From: Streptomyces sp. MMG1121
GTDB taxonomy: Bacteria > Actinomycetota > Actinomycetes > Streptomycetales > Streptomycetaceae
Assembly: GCF_001280015.1 (NCBI RefSeq)
Contig: NZ_LGDV01000001.1
Location: forward strand, 186,001 to 250,000
Direction of reading: 5' to 3'
Length of the DNA stretch: 64,000 nucleotides
Shown here: one piece after another, positions 29,168 through 38,089 of the stretch
Position numbering within the stretch: position 1 is the first letter of the stretch
Layout of the letters: every line of letters starts with the position of its first letter
Notes under the pieces: generated by a model
Seen by the model: only the letters and a program-made list of their open reading frames with translations
What the model was told of the DNA's origin: nothing
Databases searched by the model: none
Program-made: the position numbers and the translations under genes

Positions 29168-29219
29168 TCGCACCGCACCCGACGACGGCGGACCGGGGCG
29201 GACGCGTGGAGCCTCGGCC

Positions 29220-30194
29220 TCAGCCCAGGTGCGCCTGAACCTCCTCGGCGGCCGACTGCCCGTACGCCTTGGTGAACCGCTCCATGAAGTGCCCCCGCTG
29301 CAACTGGTACTCCTGCGTGCCGACCGTCTCGATGACCAGCGTCGCGAGCATGCACCCGACCTGTGCCGCACGCTCCAGCGAGACCCCCCAGGCCAGTCCC
29401 GACAGGAACCCCGCGCGGAAGGCGTCGCCGACGCCCGTGGGGTCGGCCTTGCGCTCCTCCTCGGCGCAGCCGACCTCGATCGGGTCCTCGCCGGCGCGCT
29501 CGATGCGGACACCGCGCGAGCCGAGCGTGGTGACGCGGTGGCCGACCCTGCTCAGGATCTCCTCGTCGTTCCAGCCGGTCTTGGTCTGGATGAGGCCCTT
29601 CTCGTACTCGTTGGAGAACAGGTACGTCGCCCCCTCCATCAGCACCCGGATCTCGTCGCCCTCCATGCGGGCGATCTGCTGGGAGAAGTCGGCGGCGAAG
29701 GGGATCGCGCGGGAGCGGCACTCCTCCGTGTGACGGAGCATGCCCTCCGGGTCGTCGGCGCCGATGAGGACCAGGTCGAGTCCGCCCACGCGGTCGGCGA
29801 CGGTCTTCAGCTCGATGAGGCGGGCCTCGCTCATCGCGCCGGTGTAGAAGGAGCCGATCTGGTTGTGGTCGGCGTCGGTGGTGCACACGAAGCGGGCGGT
29901 GTGCAGGGTCTCGGAGATCCGGACCGAGTCGGTGTCCACGCCGTGCCGGTCGAGCCAGGCGCGGTACTCGTCGAAGTCGAAGCCGGCGGCGCCGACCAGG
30001 ATCGGCTTCGTGCCGAGCTGGCCCATGCCGAAGGCGATGTTGGCGGCGACGCCGCCGCGGCGCACGTCGAGGTTGTCGACCAGGAAGGAGAGCGAAACCG
30101 TGTGCAGCTGGTCCGCGACGAACTGGTCGGCGAAACGGCCGGGGAAGGTCATGAGGTGGTCAGTGGCGATGGAGCCGGTGACTGCGATGCGCAC
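29220..30194 (-). CDS. adoK: PfkB-family carbohydrate/nucleoside kinase, likely adenosine kinase
   Basis: The 324-residue ribokinase-fold enzyme has 'GGVAANIAFGMGQLG' near residue 46 (substrate-lid Gly-Gly), the anion-hole/catalytic-base motif 'DPTGVGDAFRAGF' near residue 250, and 'SRGVRIER' at the nucleotide site. Position between ctaCD and an ErpA-like gene matches M. tuberculosis Rv2202c (AdoK), a bacterial adenosine kinase related to plant and ribokinase forms; sugar specificity cannot be excluded. The start is GTG 30194 with AGGAGA upstream. It is convergent with the desulfurase-TusA gene. Confidence 0.85.
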   Translation of the reverse strand: MRIAVTGSIATDHLMTFPGRFADQFVADQLHTVSLSFLVDNLDVRRGGVAANIAFGMGQLGTKPILVGAAGFDFDEYRAWLDRHGVDTDSVRISETLHTARFVCTTDADHNQIGSFYTGAMSEARLIELKTVADRVGGLDLVLIGADDPEGMLRHTEECRSRAIPFAADFSQQIARMEGDEIRVLMEGATYLFSNEYEKGLIQTKTGWNDEEILSRVGHRVTTLGSRGVRIERAGEDPIEVGCAEEERKADPTGVGDAFRAGFLSGLAWGVSLERAAQVGCMLATLVIETVGTQEYQLQRGHFMERFTKAYGQSAAEEVQAHLG

Positions 30195-30324
30195 GACGGG
30201 AAATCTCCTGCGGGAGGCTGGGTTGACAGTTCACGCTACCCGCTCGGGCGACACCGCTGTAGCTGGCAAAACTACCCGATAGTAGATCTTTCTTCGCACG
30301 CCCGACCGTGCTTACGGTGCCGTC

Positions 30325-30534
30325 ATGACGAACCTCAAGGTCCACTCCCCCGCCCCGGCCGACCCGGAGGGCGACCTCGCCTCCCTGCGCGTCGACTGCG
30401 CCCGGATGGCCCCGCACTGGGCGGTTCCCGCGCACGCCGAGTCGCGGCCGGTGCCGCCGTCCCTCATCCACGGGGTGCGGGTGCCGGCGCGCTCCGCACG
30501 GCTGCTGGACGCGATGTCCGACTACGGCGACTGA
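30325..30534 (+). CDS. Small protein of unknown function (69 aa)
   Basis: Nearly every codon ends in G or C, and the reading frame holds that bias to its TGA, so it is very likely translated. The sequence is Pro/Ala-rich with two Cys-free basic stretches, no signal peptide, and no recognisable domain; 'VDCARMAPHW' is the only notable aromatic segment. No clear Shine-Dalgarno sequence precedes ATG 30325. It is divergent from adoK across a 130-bp A/T-richer spacer and lies upstream of the membrane-anchored protein gene. Function unknown. Confidence 0.6.
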   Translation: MTNLKVHSPAPADPEGDLASLRVDCARMAPHWAVPAHAESRPVPPSLIHGVRVPARSARLLDAMSDYGD

Positions 30535-30636
30535 CGCGCCGGGCGCATTTCGCAGGGAACCGCACGCCCCCCTCCCGCGTCCCATCGCCGTCCCCCACGC
30601 GGGGGAGGCGGGATACGACCAGCGAGGAGCGATGCG

Positions 30637-32193
30637 GTGAACACCGAGCGACCCGAGGACCGCGGGCACCCCGAGGGCTCCGAACGTGCCGGGCACGCCG
30701 AGAGCGTCGAGGGAGCCGAGAGCCTCGGGGGTCAGAGGAGTCACGGGAGTCCGGGGAGTCGCGAGGACGGCACCGGCGGCGAGCGGGGCGGGTGGCGTCG
30801 GTCCCGGTTCGCCGTCGTCTCCGTGGCCGCCGCCGTGCTGCTGGTCGGCGGCGGCGGCGCCTATCTCGCGGCGAGCAGCGGCGCGGGCGGCCGTACGGAC
30901 GGATCCGGGGCGGCCGGCGGGAGCGGCTCCACTCCCCCGCCGCTCGCGCTGGACGCCGGTGAGCCGGCCCCGTACGGCGCGACGTACGTGGCTCACGGCG
31001 ATCTTCCGGGCGGCCCCGGCTCCGCGCCGGTGTACGCGCCGAAGGGCGGGGTCGGCAAGGACGCGGTGACGCGGCTGGCCCGGGCGCTCGGCGTCGACGG
31101 GACGCCGGTGGCCGAGGGCGGGCTCTGGCGGGTCGGCGGCAAGGACGGGACCGGACCGAGCCTCCAGGTGAACCGGGACGCGCCGGGGATCTGGACCTTC
31201 AGCCGGTACGCGCCGGGCACCGACAACTGCAAGAAGGGCGCCCTGTGCACGCACGACCCGATGGGCCCGACGGGCACCCCGGTGAGCGTGTCCAGGGCGA
31301 CCGGGGCCGCGGCGCCGGTGCTGAAGGCGGCCGGGCTGGACGACGCGAAGATCGACGCGAGCCAGGTGATGGGCGTCCAGCGAGTGGTCAACGCCGAGCC
31401 GGTGGTCGGCGGGCTGCCGACGTACGGCTGGGCCACCGGTCTGACCGTGGACGCGCGGGGCGAGGTGGTCGGCGGGCACGGGCTGCTGGGTTCGCCGGTG
31501 AAGGGCGATACGTACCCCGTGCTGAGCGCGGCGAGGACGCTCAAGCTGATGAACGCGGCGCCGAAGAGCGACCACCGCATGGGCATCGGCGGCTGTACCA
31601 GTCCGGTGCCGGCGAAGAACCGGCTGGAGCAGCTGTGCGGTGCGCCGGTCTCGGTGCCCAGGGCTGCCGCGGACACGGGCTCCGGCACCGACACGGTCAC
31701 CGTCGGCAAGGCGGTGTTCGGGCTGGCCGCGCACTCCGTCGCCGGACGGCAGACGCTGGTGCCGTCCTGGCTGTTCGAGGTGCGGGGGGATGCGGCGGGC
31801 GGCGCGTACACGGTGACGTATCCCGCGGTCGATCCCGCGTATCTGGGGTCGGCCGCCGCTCCCTCCGCCGGGCCGACCTCGGCGCCGAAGCCGCACTCCG
31901 TGAAGGTCAACGGCTACACGGCCGACGGCCGGGAGCTGACCGTGAGCTTCTTCGGCGGGGTGTGCGCCGACTACTCGGCATCGGCGAAGGAGAACGGCGA
32001 CCGGGTGACCGTCACCGTCACCGAGCGGCCCTGGCCGGACAAGGTGTGCGTACTGATCGCCAAGGAGTACGTGAAGACCGTGCGGCTGGCCGCGCCGCTG
32101 GACGGGCGGGCGGTGGTCGGTGCGGACGGCAGCCGGATCCCGCAGGCGAAGCCGGGTGCGCTGCGGCCGGACGCGACGGCACGGACGCGGTAG
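30637..32193 (+). CDS. Membrane-anchored protein of unknown function
   Basis: The 518-residue protein has a charged Gly/Glu/Arg-rich cytosolic N-terminus (1-55), one membrane helix (about 58-80) and a large external part. That part resembles the extracytoplasmic portions of streptomycete single-pass proteins, with paired Cys ('DNCKKGALC', 'GGCTS'/'QLCGAP', 'GGVC'/'DKVC') that probably form disulfides. No catalytic motif is recognised. The start is GTG 30637 (NTERPED...) with GAGGAGC upstream. It could be a sensor or anti-sigma-like protein, but no sigma factor is adjacent. Confidence 0.8.
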   Translation: MNTERPEDRGHPEGSERAGHAESVEGAESLGGQRSHGSPGSREDGTGGERGGWRRSRFAVVSVAAAVLLVGGGGAYLAASSGAGGRTDGSGAAGGSGSTPPPLALDAGEPAPYGATYVAHGDLPGGPGSAPVYAPKGGVGKDAVTRLARALGVDGTPVAEGGLWRVGGKDGTGPSLQVNRDAPGIWTFSRYAPGTDNCKKGALCTHDPMGPTGTPVSVSRATGAAAPVLKAAGLDDAKIDASQVMGVQRVVNAEPVVGGLPTYGWATGLTVDARGEVVGGHGLLGSPVKGDTYPVLSAARTLKLMNAAPKSDHRMGIGGCTSPVPAKNRLEQLCGAPVSVPRAAADTGSGTDTVTVGKAVFGLAAHSVAGRQTLVPSWLFEVRGDAAGGAYTVTYPAVDPAYLGSAAAPSAGPTSAPKPHSVKVNGYTADGRELTVSFFGGVCADYSASAKENGDRVTVTVTERPWPDKVCVLIAKEYVKTVRLAAPLDGRAVVGADGSRIPQAKPGALRPDATARTR

Positions 32194-32213
32194 AGCGGCG
32201 ACCGGGCACCGAA

Positions 32214-32248
32214 AAGGCGGCGGCCCCCGTGACGGGGGCCGCCGCCTT
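32214..32248. terminator. Bidirectional terminator between convergent genes
   Basis: A perfect 16-bp stem (32214-32229 with 32233-32248) with a TGA triloop lies between the membrane-anchored protein gene and the ErpA-like gene. On the plus strand it is flanked by A's on the left, consistent with use on the minus strand too. Confidence 0.88.
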
Positions 32249-32277
32249 GCTCAGCCGGTCGGGCCGTGGCCGTCGGC

Positions 32278-32634
32278 TCAGCTGAAGGAGTCGCCGCAGG
32301 CGCAGGAGCCCGTCGCGTTCGGGTTGTCGATCGTGAAGCCCTGCTTCTCGATGGTGTCGACGAAGTCGATGGAGGCGCCGCCCAGGTACGGAGCGCTCAT
32401 GCGGTCGGTGACCACCTTGACACCGTCGAAGTCCTTGACGACGTCACCGTCGAGGGAACGCTCGTCGAAGAAGAGCTGGTAGCGCAGGCCGGAGCAGCCG
32501 CCGGGCTGAACGGCGACGCGCAGAGCCAGGTCGTCGCGGCCTTCCTGGTCGAGCAGCGCCTTGACCTTCGCCGCGGCGGCGTCGGACAGGATGATGCCGT
32601 CGGTGGTGGTGCTGGTCTCGTCCGATACGGACAT
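32278..32634 (-). CDS. erpA: A-type iron-sulfur cluster carrier/insertion protein (ErpA/HesB-like)
   Basis: This 118-residue protein has the three conserved cysteines of A-type carriers: one in 'GGCSGLRYQ' and two in the C-terminal 'GSCACGDSF'. It receives [2Fe-2S]/[4Fe-4S] clusters and passes them to apo-enzymes. The divergent neighbour nadA is an oxygen-sensitive [4Fe-4S] enzyme, and the nearby desulfurase and Rieske/cytochrome genes also need sulfur or clusters. Orthologues (Rv2204c) sit in the same context in mycobacteria. The ATG at 32634 has GGGAGA upstream. Confidence 0.93.
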   Translation of the reverse strand: MSVSDETSTTTDGIILSDAAAAKVKALLDQEGRDDLALRVAVQPGGCSGLRYQLFFDERSLDGDVVKDFDGVKVVTDRMSAPYLGGASIDFVDTIEKQGFTIDNPNATGSCACGDSFS

Positions 32635-32807
32635 CTACATCTCTCCCGGGTTGTACGGAGACTGCTTGCCGACGAGTGCAACCGGCGGGTCCGCTGATTC
32701 ATTCCGGGCCGGGCGCTTGTCTTTCGGTTCCTTCTTCATGCTCGCACACGGGCCGGGGAGCGGAAAACGGGTCATCGGGATTCACGTCACATCGACGTTA
32801 TGGCCAT

Positions 32808-32820
32808 CGTCAAACTGACG
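32808..32820. promoter_or_regulatory. nadA operator half-pair, site 1
   Basis: CGTCA-aac-TGACG is a perfect 5-bp dyad at the expected -35 position of the nadA promoter. It is the near-exact reverse complement of site 2 (one mismatch in 13), with centres about 34 bp apart. Confidence 0.6.
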
Positions 32821-32829
32821 TGAACCAGT

Positions 32830-32835
32830 TATGAT
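32830..32835 (+). promoter_or_regulatory. nadA -10 element
   Basis: TATGAT differs from the consensus TATAAT by one base and stands between the two dyads, 17 bp after a weak -35 (TCGTCA) contained in operator site 1. Confidence 0.55.
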
Positions 32836-32841
32836 AGATAG

Positions 32842-32854
32842 CGTCAGTTAGACG
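32842..32854. promoter_or_regulatory. nadA operator half-pair, site 2
   Basis: CGTC-agtta-GACG overlaps the likely transcription start of nadA. Occupation of both dyads would block RNA polymerase. A NAD-responsive repressor such as NrtR is a reasonable candidate, by analogy with other actinobacterial NAD genes. Confidence 0.6.
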
Positions 32855-32876
32855 AAAAGTAGAAAGGGTGCGTGTC

Positions 32877-34061
32877 GTGACCACCGCCCAGACCCCGGAG
32901 CTCGACGTACAGCCGACTCCGCTCGCCCTGCTGCTGCTCGGCCGTGAGGCCGACCCGAAGAGCGAGCGGGGCGTCGAGTGTCCCGGCGACCTTCCTTCGC
33001 CGTCCGACACCACCCTGGTCGAGCGCGCCCGCGCCGCCAAGGAGAAGCTCGGCGAGAAGGTCTTCGTGCTCGGCCACCACTACCAGCGCGACGAGGTCAT
33101 CCAGTTCGCCGACGTCACGGGTGACTCCTTCAAGCTGGCCCGGGACGCGGCCGCGCGCCCGGAGGCCGAGTACATCGTCTTCTGCGGTGTGCACTTCATG
33201 GCCGAGTCGGCGGACATCCTCACCTCCGACGACCAGAAGGTCGTCCTGCCCGACCTCGCCGCCGGCTGCTCCATGGCCGACATGGCGACGGCCGAGCAGG
33301 TCGCGGAGTGCTGGGACGTGCTGACCGACGCGGGCGTCGCCGAGCAGGTGGTGCCCGTCTCGTACATGAACTCCTCCGCCGACATCAAGGCGTTCACCGG
33401 CAAGCACGGGGGCACGATCTGCACCTCGTCCAACGCCAAGCGCGCCCTCGACTGGGCCTTCGAGCAGGGCGAGAAGGTGCTGTTCCTGCCCGACCAGCAC
33501 CTCGGCCGCAACACCGCCGTCCGCGACATGGGCATGTCCCTGGACGACTGCGTGCTCTACAACCCGCACAAGCCGAACGGCGGCCTGACCGCGGACGAGC
33601 TCCGCGCCGCGAAGATGATCCTGTGGCGCGGGCACTGCTCGGTCCACGGCCGCTTCAGCCTGGACTCGGTCAACGACGTCCGCGAGCGCATCCCGGGTGT
33701 GAACGTCCTGGTCCACCCGGAGTGCAGGCACGAGGTCGTGGCGGCGGCGGACTACGTCGGCTCGACCGAGTACATCATCAAGGCCCTGGAGGCCGCGCCG
33801 GCCGGCTCCAAGTGGGCCATCGGCACGGAGCTGAACCTGGTCCGCCGCCTGGCGAACCGTTTCGCCCCCGAGGGCAAGGAGATCGTCTTCCTCGACAAGA
33901 CGGTCTGCTTCTGCTCGACCATGAACCGCATCGACCTGCCCCACCTGGTCTGGACCCTGGAGTCCCTGGCCGAGGGCACCCTGGTCAACCGGATCGAGGT
34001 CGACAAGGAGACGGAGGCGTTCGCCAAGCTGGCGCTGGAGCGGATGCTCGCGCTGCCGTAG
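32877..34061 (+). CDS. nadA: Quinolinate synthase
   Basis: The 394-residue enzyme condenses iminoaspartate with dihydroxyacetone phosphate in de novo NAD synthesis, using a [4Fe-4S] cluster. 'LGHHYQRDEVIQFADVTGDS', 'HFMAESADIL', 'GGTICTSSNA' and the cluster cysteines (in 'CGVHF', 'GHCSVHG/HPEC' and 'FCSTMN') follow the NadA order. The start GTG 32877 (VTTAQTPELD) is preferred over 32868 because AGAAAGG is then properly spaced. It stands alone, without nadB or nadC beside it. It is divergent from erpA, with two dyads in the promoter suggesting repression. Confidence 0.96.
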   Translation: MTTAQTPELDVQPTPLALLLLGREADPKSERGVECPGDLPSPSDTTLVERARAAKEKLGEKVFVLGHHYQRDEVIQFADVTGDSFKLARDAAARPEAEYIVFCGVHFMAESADILTSDDQKVVLPDLAAGCSMADMATAEQVAECWDVLTDAGVAEQVVPVSYMNSSADIKAFTGKHGGTICTSSNAKRALDWAFEQGEKVLFLPDQHLGRNTAVRDMGMSLDDCVLYNPHKPNGGLTADELRAAKMILWRGHCSVHGRFSLDSVNDVRERIPGVNVLVHPECRHEVVAAADYVGSTEYIIKALEAAPAGSKWAIGTELNLVRRLANRFAPEGKEIVFLDKTVCFCSTMNRIDLPHLVWTLESLAEGTLVNRIEVDKETEAFAKLALERMLALP

Positions 34062-34080
34062 GGCTCCCCTCGACAGGGCC

Positions 34081-34113
34081 GAGGCCCGGCCCCCAGGCAG
34101 GGGGCCGGGCCTC
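34081..34113. terminator. Bidirectional terminator between nadA and the RND pump gene
   Basis: A perfect 14-bp stem (34081-34094 with 34100-34113), loop AGGCA, lies between two convergent genes. Confidence 0.88.
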
Positions 34114-34140
34114 AGTGGTGTCCGGACACCGGGGGGGTGC

Positions 34141-37100
34141 TCAGACGCCGGCCGGTTCCAGCACCTCGGTCTCCCGGACCTCCTCCTTCTTCTTCGCCGC
34201 CCGCTTCCGCGCCCGCCGCTCCTTGCGGAGCTCCAGCATCGCGTAGAGCGTCGGGACGAGCAGGAGCGTCAGCAGGGTGGACGTGATCAGGCCGCCGATG
34301 ACGACCACCGCGAGGGGCTGGGCGATGAAGCCGCCCTCGCCCGTGACGCCCAGGGCCATCGGCAGGAGGGCGAAGATGGTCGCCAGAGCCGTCATCAGGA
34401 TCGGGCGGAGGCGGTGGCGGCCGCCCTCGATCACGGCCTCGACGACGCCGTAGCCCTGTCGGCGGTACTGGTTGATCAGGTCGATCAGCACGATCGCGTT
34501 GGTCACCACGATGCCGATCAGCATCAGCATCCCGATCATCGCCGGAACGCCCATCGGGGTGCCGGTGGCGACCAGCAGGCCGATCGCGCCGGTCGCCGCG
34601 AACGGGATGGAGACCAGCAGGATCAGGGGCTGGGCCAGCGAGCGGAATGTCGCGACCAGGAGCATGAAGACGATCGCGATCGCCGCCAGCATGGCCAGGC
34701 CCAGGTTCTTGAACGCGTCGCTCTGGTCGGAGCTGACGCCGCCGATCTCGGCCGTGGCACCCGCCGGGAGCTTCAGCGCCTTGATCTTCGACTGGAGCTT
34801 GGTGCTGATCGCGCCCGTGTTGTCACCGGTCGGCTTGGCCGTGATCGTCGCGGCGCGCTGGCCGTCGATCCGGGTCAGCGACACCGGGCCGTCCACCACC
34901 TTCACCGTGGCGATGTCACCCAGCTTCACCGGGCCGAGGCGCAGCGCCTTCAGCTGGGCCAGCGTGGTGGCGGGCTTGGCCGACCGCACGACGACATCGC
35001 GCTCGGTGTCGTCGAGGACCGCCCTCGCCGCCGTCGTACCGCGCACGGCCTGGGCGACCGCCGCACCGAGCTTCTGGTCGTCGAAGCCTGCCGCCGCCGC
35101 CTTCGCGTTGGCCGTGACCGAGATCCGCGGCACGCTCGTCGCGAGGTCACTGGTGACGTCCGTGACGTGGTCGAGGCCGGCGACCGTGGAACGCACCTGC
35201 TCCGAGGCCGTGCGCAGGGTCTGCGGGTCGGAGGCCTTCACCACGACGCTCAGGTCCTGGTCGCCGAAGCCGTCACCGGCCGACACGGTGGTCGTCCCGA
35301 TGCCCTTGAGCTTCTTCAGCCCGTCCTCGAGGTGCTTTTGGACATCGTCGTACGACTTCGAGTCCTTCAGCATGACCTGGTAGGAGGCCTGGTTGGTGTC
35401 CGTACCGCCGCCGAAGGCCGCCATGAAGCCGGAGGAGCCGACCGTGACCTGGTAGTCCTTGACGCCCTTGGTCGAGGCGATCAGCCGCTCGACCCGCTTG
35501 GCCTGCGCGTCGGTGGCCCCGAGGCTGGTGCCGGGCTTCAGCTCCTGCTTGACGGTGAGGACTTCCTGGTCGCCCTGGTCGAAGAAGTTGGTCTTCAGCA
35601 GGCCGCCCATGCCGAACGTGACGACGAGGACGACGATCGCGATGAGCACGCTGGTGAGGCGGCGGCGCGTGGCGAAGCGCAGAACGGGGACGTAGGCGCG
35701 CTGGAGACGGCTGTCCGCCTCCTTCGCCTCGGCCCGGCGGCGGGCTTCCTCCGCGTCCTCGGGGGTGCCCTTCGGCGCGCGCAGGAACCAGTACGACAGG
35801 ACCGGGACGACCGTCAGCGACACCAGCAGGGAGGCCAGCAGAGCCGCCGTCACCGTGATGCTGAACGAGCCGAACAGGGCGCCCACCATGCCGCCGACCA
35901 GGCCGATCGGCAGGAACACGGCGACCGTGGTGAGGGTGGAGGAGGTGACCGCGCCGGCCACCTCGCGCACCGCGGCGAGGATCGCCTCCTTGCGCTCCTC
36001 GCCGTAGCCGAGGTGCCGCTTGATGTTCTCCAGCACCACGATCGAGTCGTCGACGACACGGCCGATGGCGATCGTCAGCGCGCCGAGCGTGAGCATGTTC
36101 AGGGACAGGCCGCGCGTCCACAGCACGATCAGGGCGAGGACGACGGACAGCGGGATGGACACCGCCGTCACCAGCGTCGAGCGGATCGACGCGAGGAAGA
36201 CCAGGATGACGAGGACCGCGAAGAGCAGACCGAGCGCGCCCTCGGTGGTCAGGCCCTTGATGGACTTGGAGACGGCCGGGCCCTGGTCGCTGACGACCGT
36301 GAGCCTGGCGCCCGCGCCGAGCTGTTCGCGCAGGCCGGGCAGCTTGTCCTTGACCGCGTTCGAGATGGTGACCGCGCTGCCGTCGTGGTCCATCGTCACG
36401 TTGACGGCGAGGCTCGGCCTGCCGTCGGTGCGGGTGATGGAGTCGGCCGGGGCCGGCTGCTGCCCGACGGTGGCCACGTCACCGAGGCGTACGGGCTTGC
36501 CGCCGCTCTCGCCGGTGACCATCAGGTCCTGGATCTGCCGCAGCGAGGTGAAACCGCCGCCGACCTGGACGGTGCGGTTGGCGCCGTCCTCGTCGAAGGA
36601 GCCCGCCGGGACGGTCGCGCCGCCCGCCTGCAGGGCCTGGCCGAGCGCGGCGGGGGTGAGACCCGCCCGGGCGAGCTTCGCCTCGTCCGGGGTGACCGTG
36701 ACCTGGAGGTCGCGCACGCCCATGACCTGGACCCGGCCGACGCCGGAGATGTCCTTCAGGGTCGGTACGACGGTCTTGTCCAGCTGGTCGGCGAGGGCCT
36801 GCTGGTCCTTGTCGGAGGTCGCGGCGAGCACCACGGTCGGCATGTCGTCCGTGGAACCCGAGATGACCTGCGGGTCGACGTCGGTCGGGAGCTGGTTGCG
36901 GGCCCGGTTGACGGCCTGCTGCACGTCGGAGACGAGCTGCTTGGTGTCGTTGCCGTAGTCGAAGGACGCCATGATCACGGCGTTGCCCTCACTGGCGGTC
37001 GAGGTGACCGCCTTGACGCCGTCGACGCCCTGGAGGTTGTTCTCGATCGGCTCGACGACCTGCTTCTCGACCACGTCGGGCGAGGCTCCCTGGTACGGCG

Positions 37101-37248
37101 CGACGACCGAGACCATGGGCAGGTTGATGGTGGGCAGCAGCTGCTGCTTGATCTGGGGTATCGCGATCAGCCCGAAGACGAGCGCGATGAGCGACACCAG
37201 GCCTGTCAGGGCCCGTTGGCGCAGGCTGAATCTCGACAGCCAGGACAT
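34141..37248 (-). CDS. RND (AcrB/SwrC-type) efflux transporter
   Basis: The 1035-residue protein has the twelve-helix RND layout with two large external domains (about 40-330 and 560-840). It has the family's 'GLSLNMLTLGALTIAIGRVVDDSIVVLENI' region, in which the proton-relay pair D-D sits in 'GRVVDDSIV', and 'GTPMGVPAMIGMLMLIGIVVTNAIVLID' in the second half. It probably exports lipophilic compounds or peptides. No membrane-fusion or outer-membrane gene is adjacent, as expected for Gram-positive SwrC-like pumps. It lies 160 bp downstream of a two-component system on the same strand. ATG 37248 starts MSWLSRFSLRQ. Confidence 0.93.
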   Translation of the reverse strand: MSWLSRFSLRQRALTGLVSLIALVFGLIAIPQIKQQLLPTINLPMVSVVAPYQGASPDVVEKQVVEPIENNLQGVDGVKAVTSTASEGNAVIMASFDYGNDTKQLVSDVQQAVNRARNQLPTDVDPQVISGSTDDMPTVVLAATSDKDQQALADQLDKTVVPTLKDISGVGRVQVMGVRDLQVTVTPDEAKLARAGLTPAALGQALQAGGATVPAGSFDEDGANRTVQVGGGFTSLRQIQDLMVTGESGGKPVRLGDVATVGQQPAPADSITRTDGRPSLAVNVTMDHDGSAVTISNAVKDKLPGLREQLGAGARLTVVSDQGPAVSKSIKGLTTEGALGLLFAVLVILVFLASIRSTLVTAVSIPLSVVLALIVLWTRGLSLNMLTLGALTIAIGRVVDDSIVVLENIKRHLGYGEERKEAILAAVREVAGAVTSSTLTTVAVFLPIGLVGGMVGALFGSFSITVTAALLASLLVSLTVVPVLSYWFLRAPKGTPEDAEEARRRAEAKEADSRLQRAYVPVLRFATRRRLTSVLIAIVVLVVTFGMGGLLKTNFFDQGDQEVLTVKQELKPGTSLGATDAQAKRVERLIASTKGVKDYQVTVGSSGFMAAFGGGTDTNQASYQVMLKDSKSYDDVQKHLEDGLKKLKGIGTTTVSAGDGFGDQDLSVVVKASDPQTLRTASEQVRSTVAGLDHVTDVTSDLATSVPRISVTANAKAAAAGFDDQKLGAAVAQAVRGTTAARAVLDDTERDVVVRSAKPATTLAQLKALRLGPVKLGDIATVKVVDGPVSLTRIDGQRAATITAKPTGDNTGAISTKLQSKIKALKLPAGATAEIGGVSSDQSDAFKNLGLAMLAAIAIVFMLLVATFRSLAQPLILLVSIPFAATGAIGLLVATGTPMGVPAMIGMLMLIGIVVTNAIVLIDLINQYRRQGYGVVEAVIEGGRHRLRPILMTALATIFALLPMALGVTGEGGFIAQPLAVVVIGGLITSTLLTLLLVPTLYAMLELRKERRARKRAAKKKEEVRETEVLEPAGV

Positions 37249-37411
37249 GGATGAGGGTCTCGTTTCTGTGAGCGGCAGACCCTCTCACCCTGACCCATCA
37301 CCGAGGGCCGAACCGTAGGCCCAGGGTCCATTTCCTTATCCCGCGCCTACTCCGCCCGCAGTACGCCGGGGTGGAGACCGGAGTACGCCCCGGGTGGGCC
37401 CCGGGTGGAGG

Positions 37412-38089
37412 TCAGTCCGTCCGCGGCCGGACCAGCCCCGACTCGTACGCGATCACCACGAGCTGGGCCCGGTCGCGGGCGCCCAGCTTGGCCATGGCCC
37501 GGTTGACGTGCGTCTTCACCGTGAGCGGGCTGACCTCCAGCCGCTCGGCGATCTCGTCGTTGGAGTGGCCGCCGGCGACCTGGATCAGCACCTCCCGCTC
37601 CCGGCCGGTGAGCGCGCCGAGGCGCTCGGAGCGGGCGGGGTCGCGGCCGTCGTCGTCTCCCTGGGCGAGGAAGCGGGCGATCAGCCCTTTGGTGGCGACG
37701 GGGGACAGCAGGGCCTCACCGCCGGCGGCGACCCGGATGGCGTTCAGCAGCTCCTCCGGCTCGCTGCCCTTGCCGAGGAAGCCGGAGGCGCCCGCGCGCA
37801 GGGCCTGGACGACGTAGTCGTCGACCTCGAAGGTGGTCAGGATGACCACGTGGACCTGCGCGAGCGACGGATCGACGCTGATCATCCGGGTGGCGGCGAG
37901 CCCGTCCGTCCCCGGCATCCGGATGTCCATGAGGACGACGTCGGGGCCCTGCTCCTTCGCCAGCCGTACCGCTTCGGCCCCGTCGGAGGCCTCCCCGACC
38001 ACCTCCATGTCGGGCTCGGAGTCGACCAGCACCCGGAACGCGCTGCGCAGCAGTGCCTGGTCGTCGGCGAGCAGGACACGGATCGTCAT
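37412..38089 (-). CDS. NarL/LuxR-type response regulator
   Basis: The 225-residue protein has a receiver domain with acidic pair D9/D10, phospho-acceptor D55 ('VVLMDIRMPG') and the conserved Lys in 'GFLGKG', followed by a LuxR-type HTH ('LTGREREVL...VSPLTVKTHV', about 155-215). Its ATG overlaps the kinase stop by 4 bp (ATGA), so kinase and regulator are made together. The next gene on the same strand is the RND pump, the most likely target; this is inference from position. Confidence 0.94.
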   Translation of the reverse strand: MTIRVLLADDQALLRSAFRVLVDSEPDMEVVGEASDGAEAVRLAKEQGPDVVLMDIRMPGTDGLAATRMISVDPSLAQVHVVILTTFEVDDYVVQALRAGASGFLGKGSEPEELLNAIRVAAGGEALLSPVATKGLIARFLAQGDDDGRDPARSERLGALTGREREVLIQVAGGHSNDEIAERLEVSPLTVKTHVNRAMAKLGARDRAQLVVIAYESGLVRPRTD

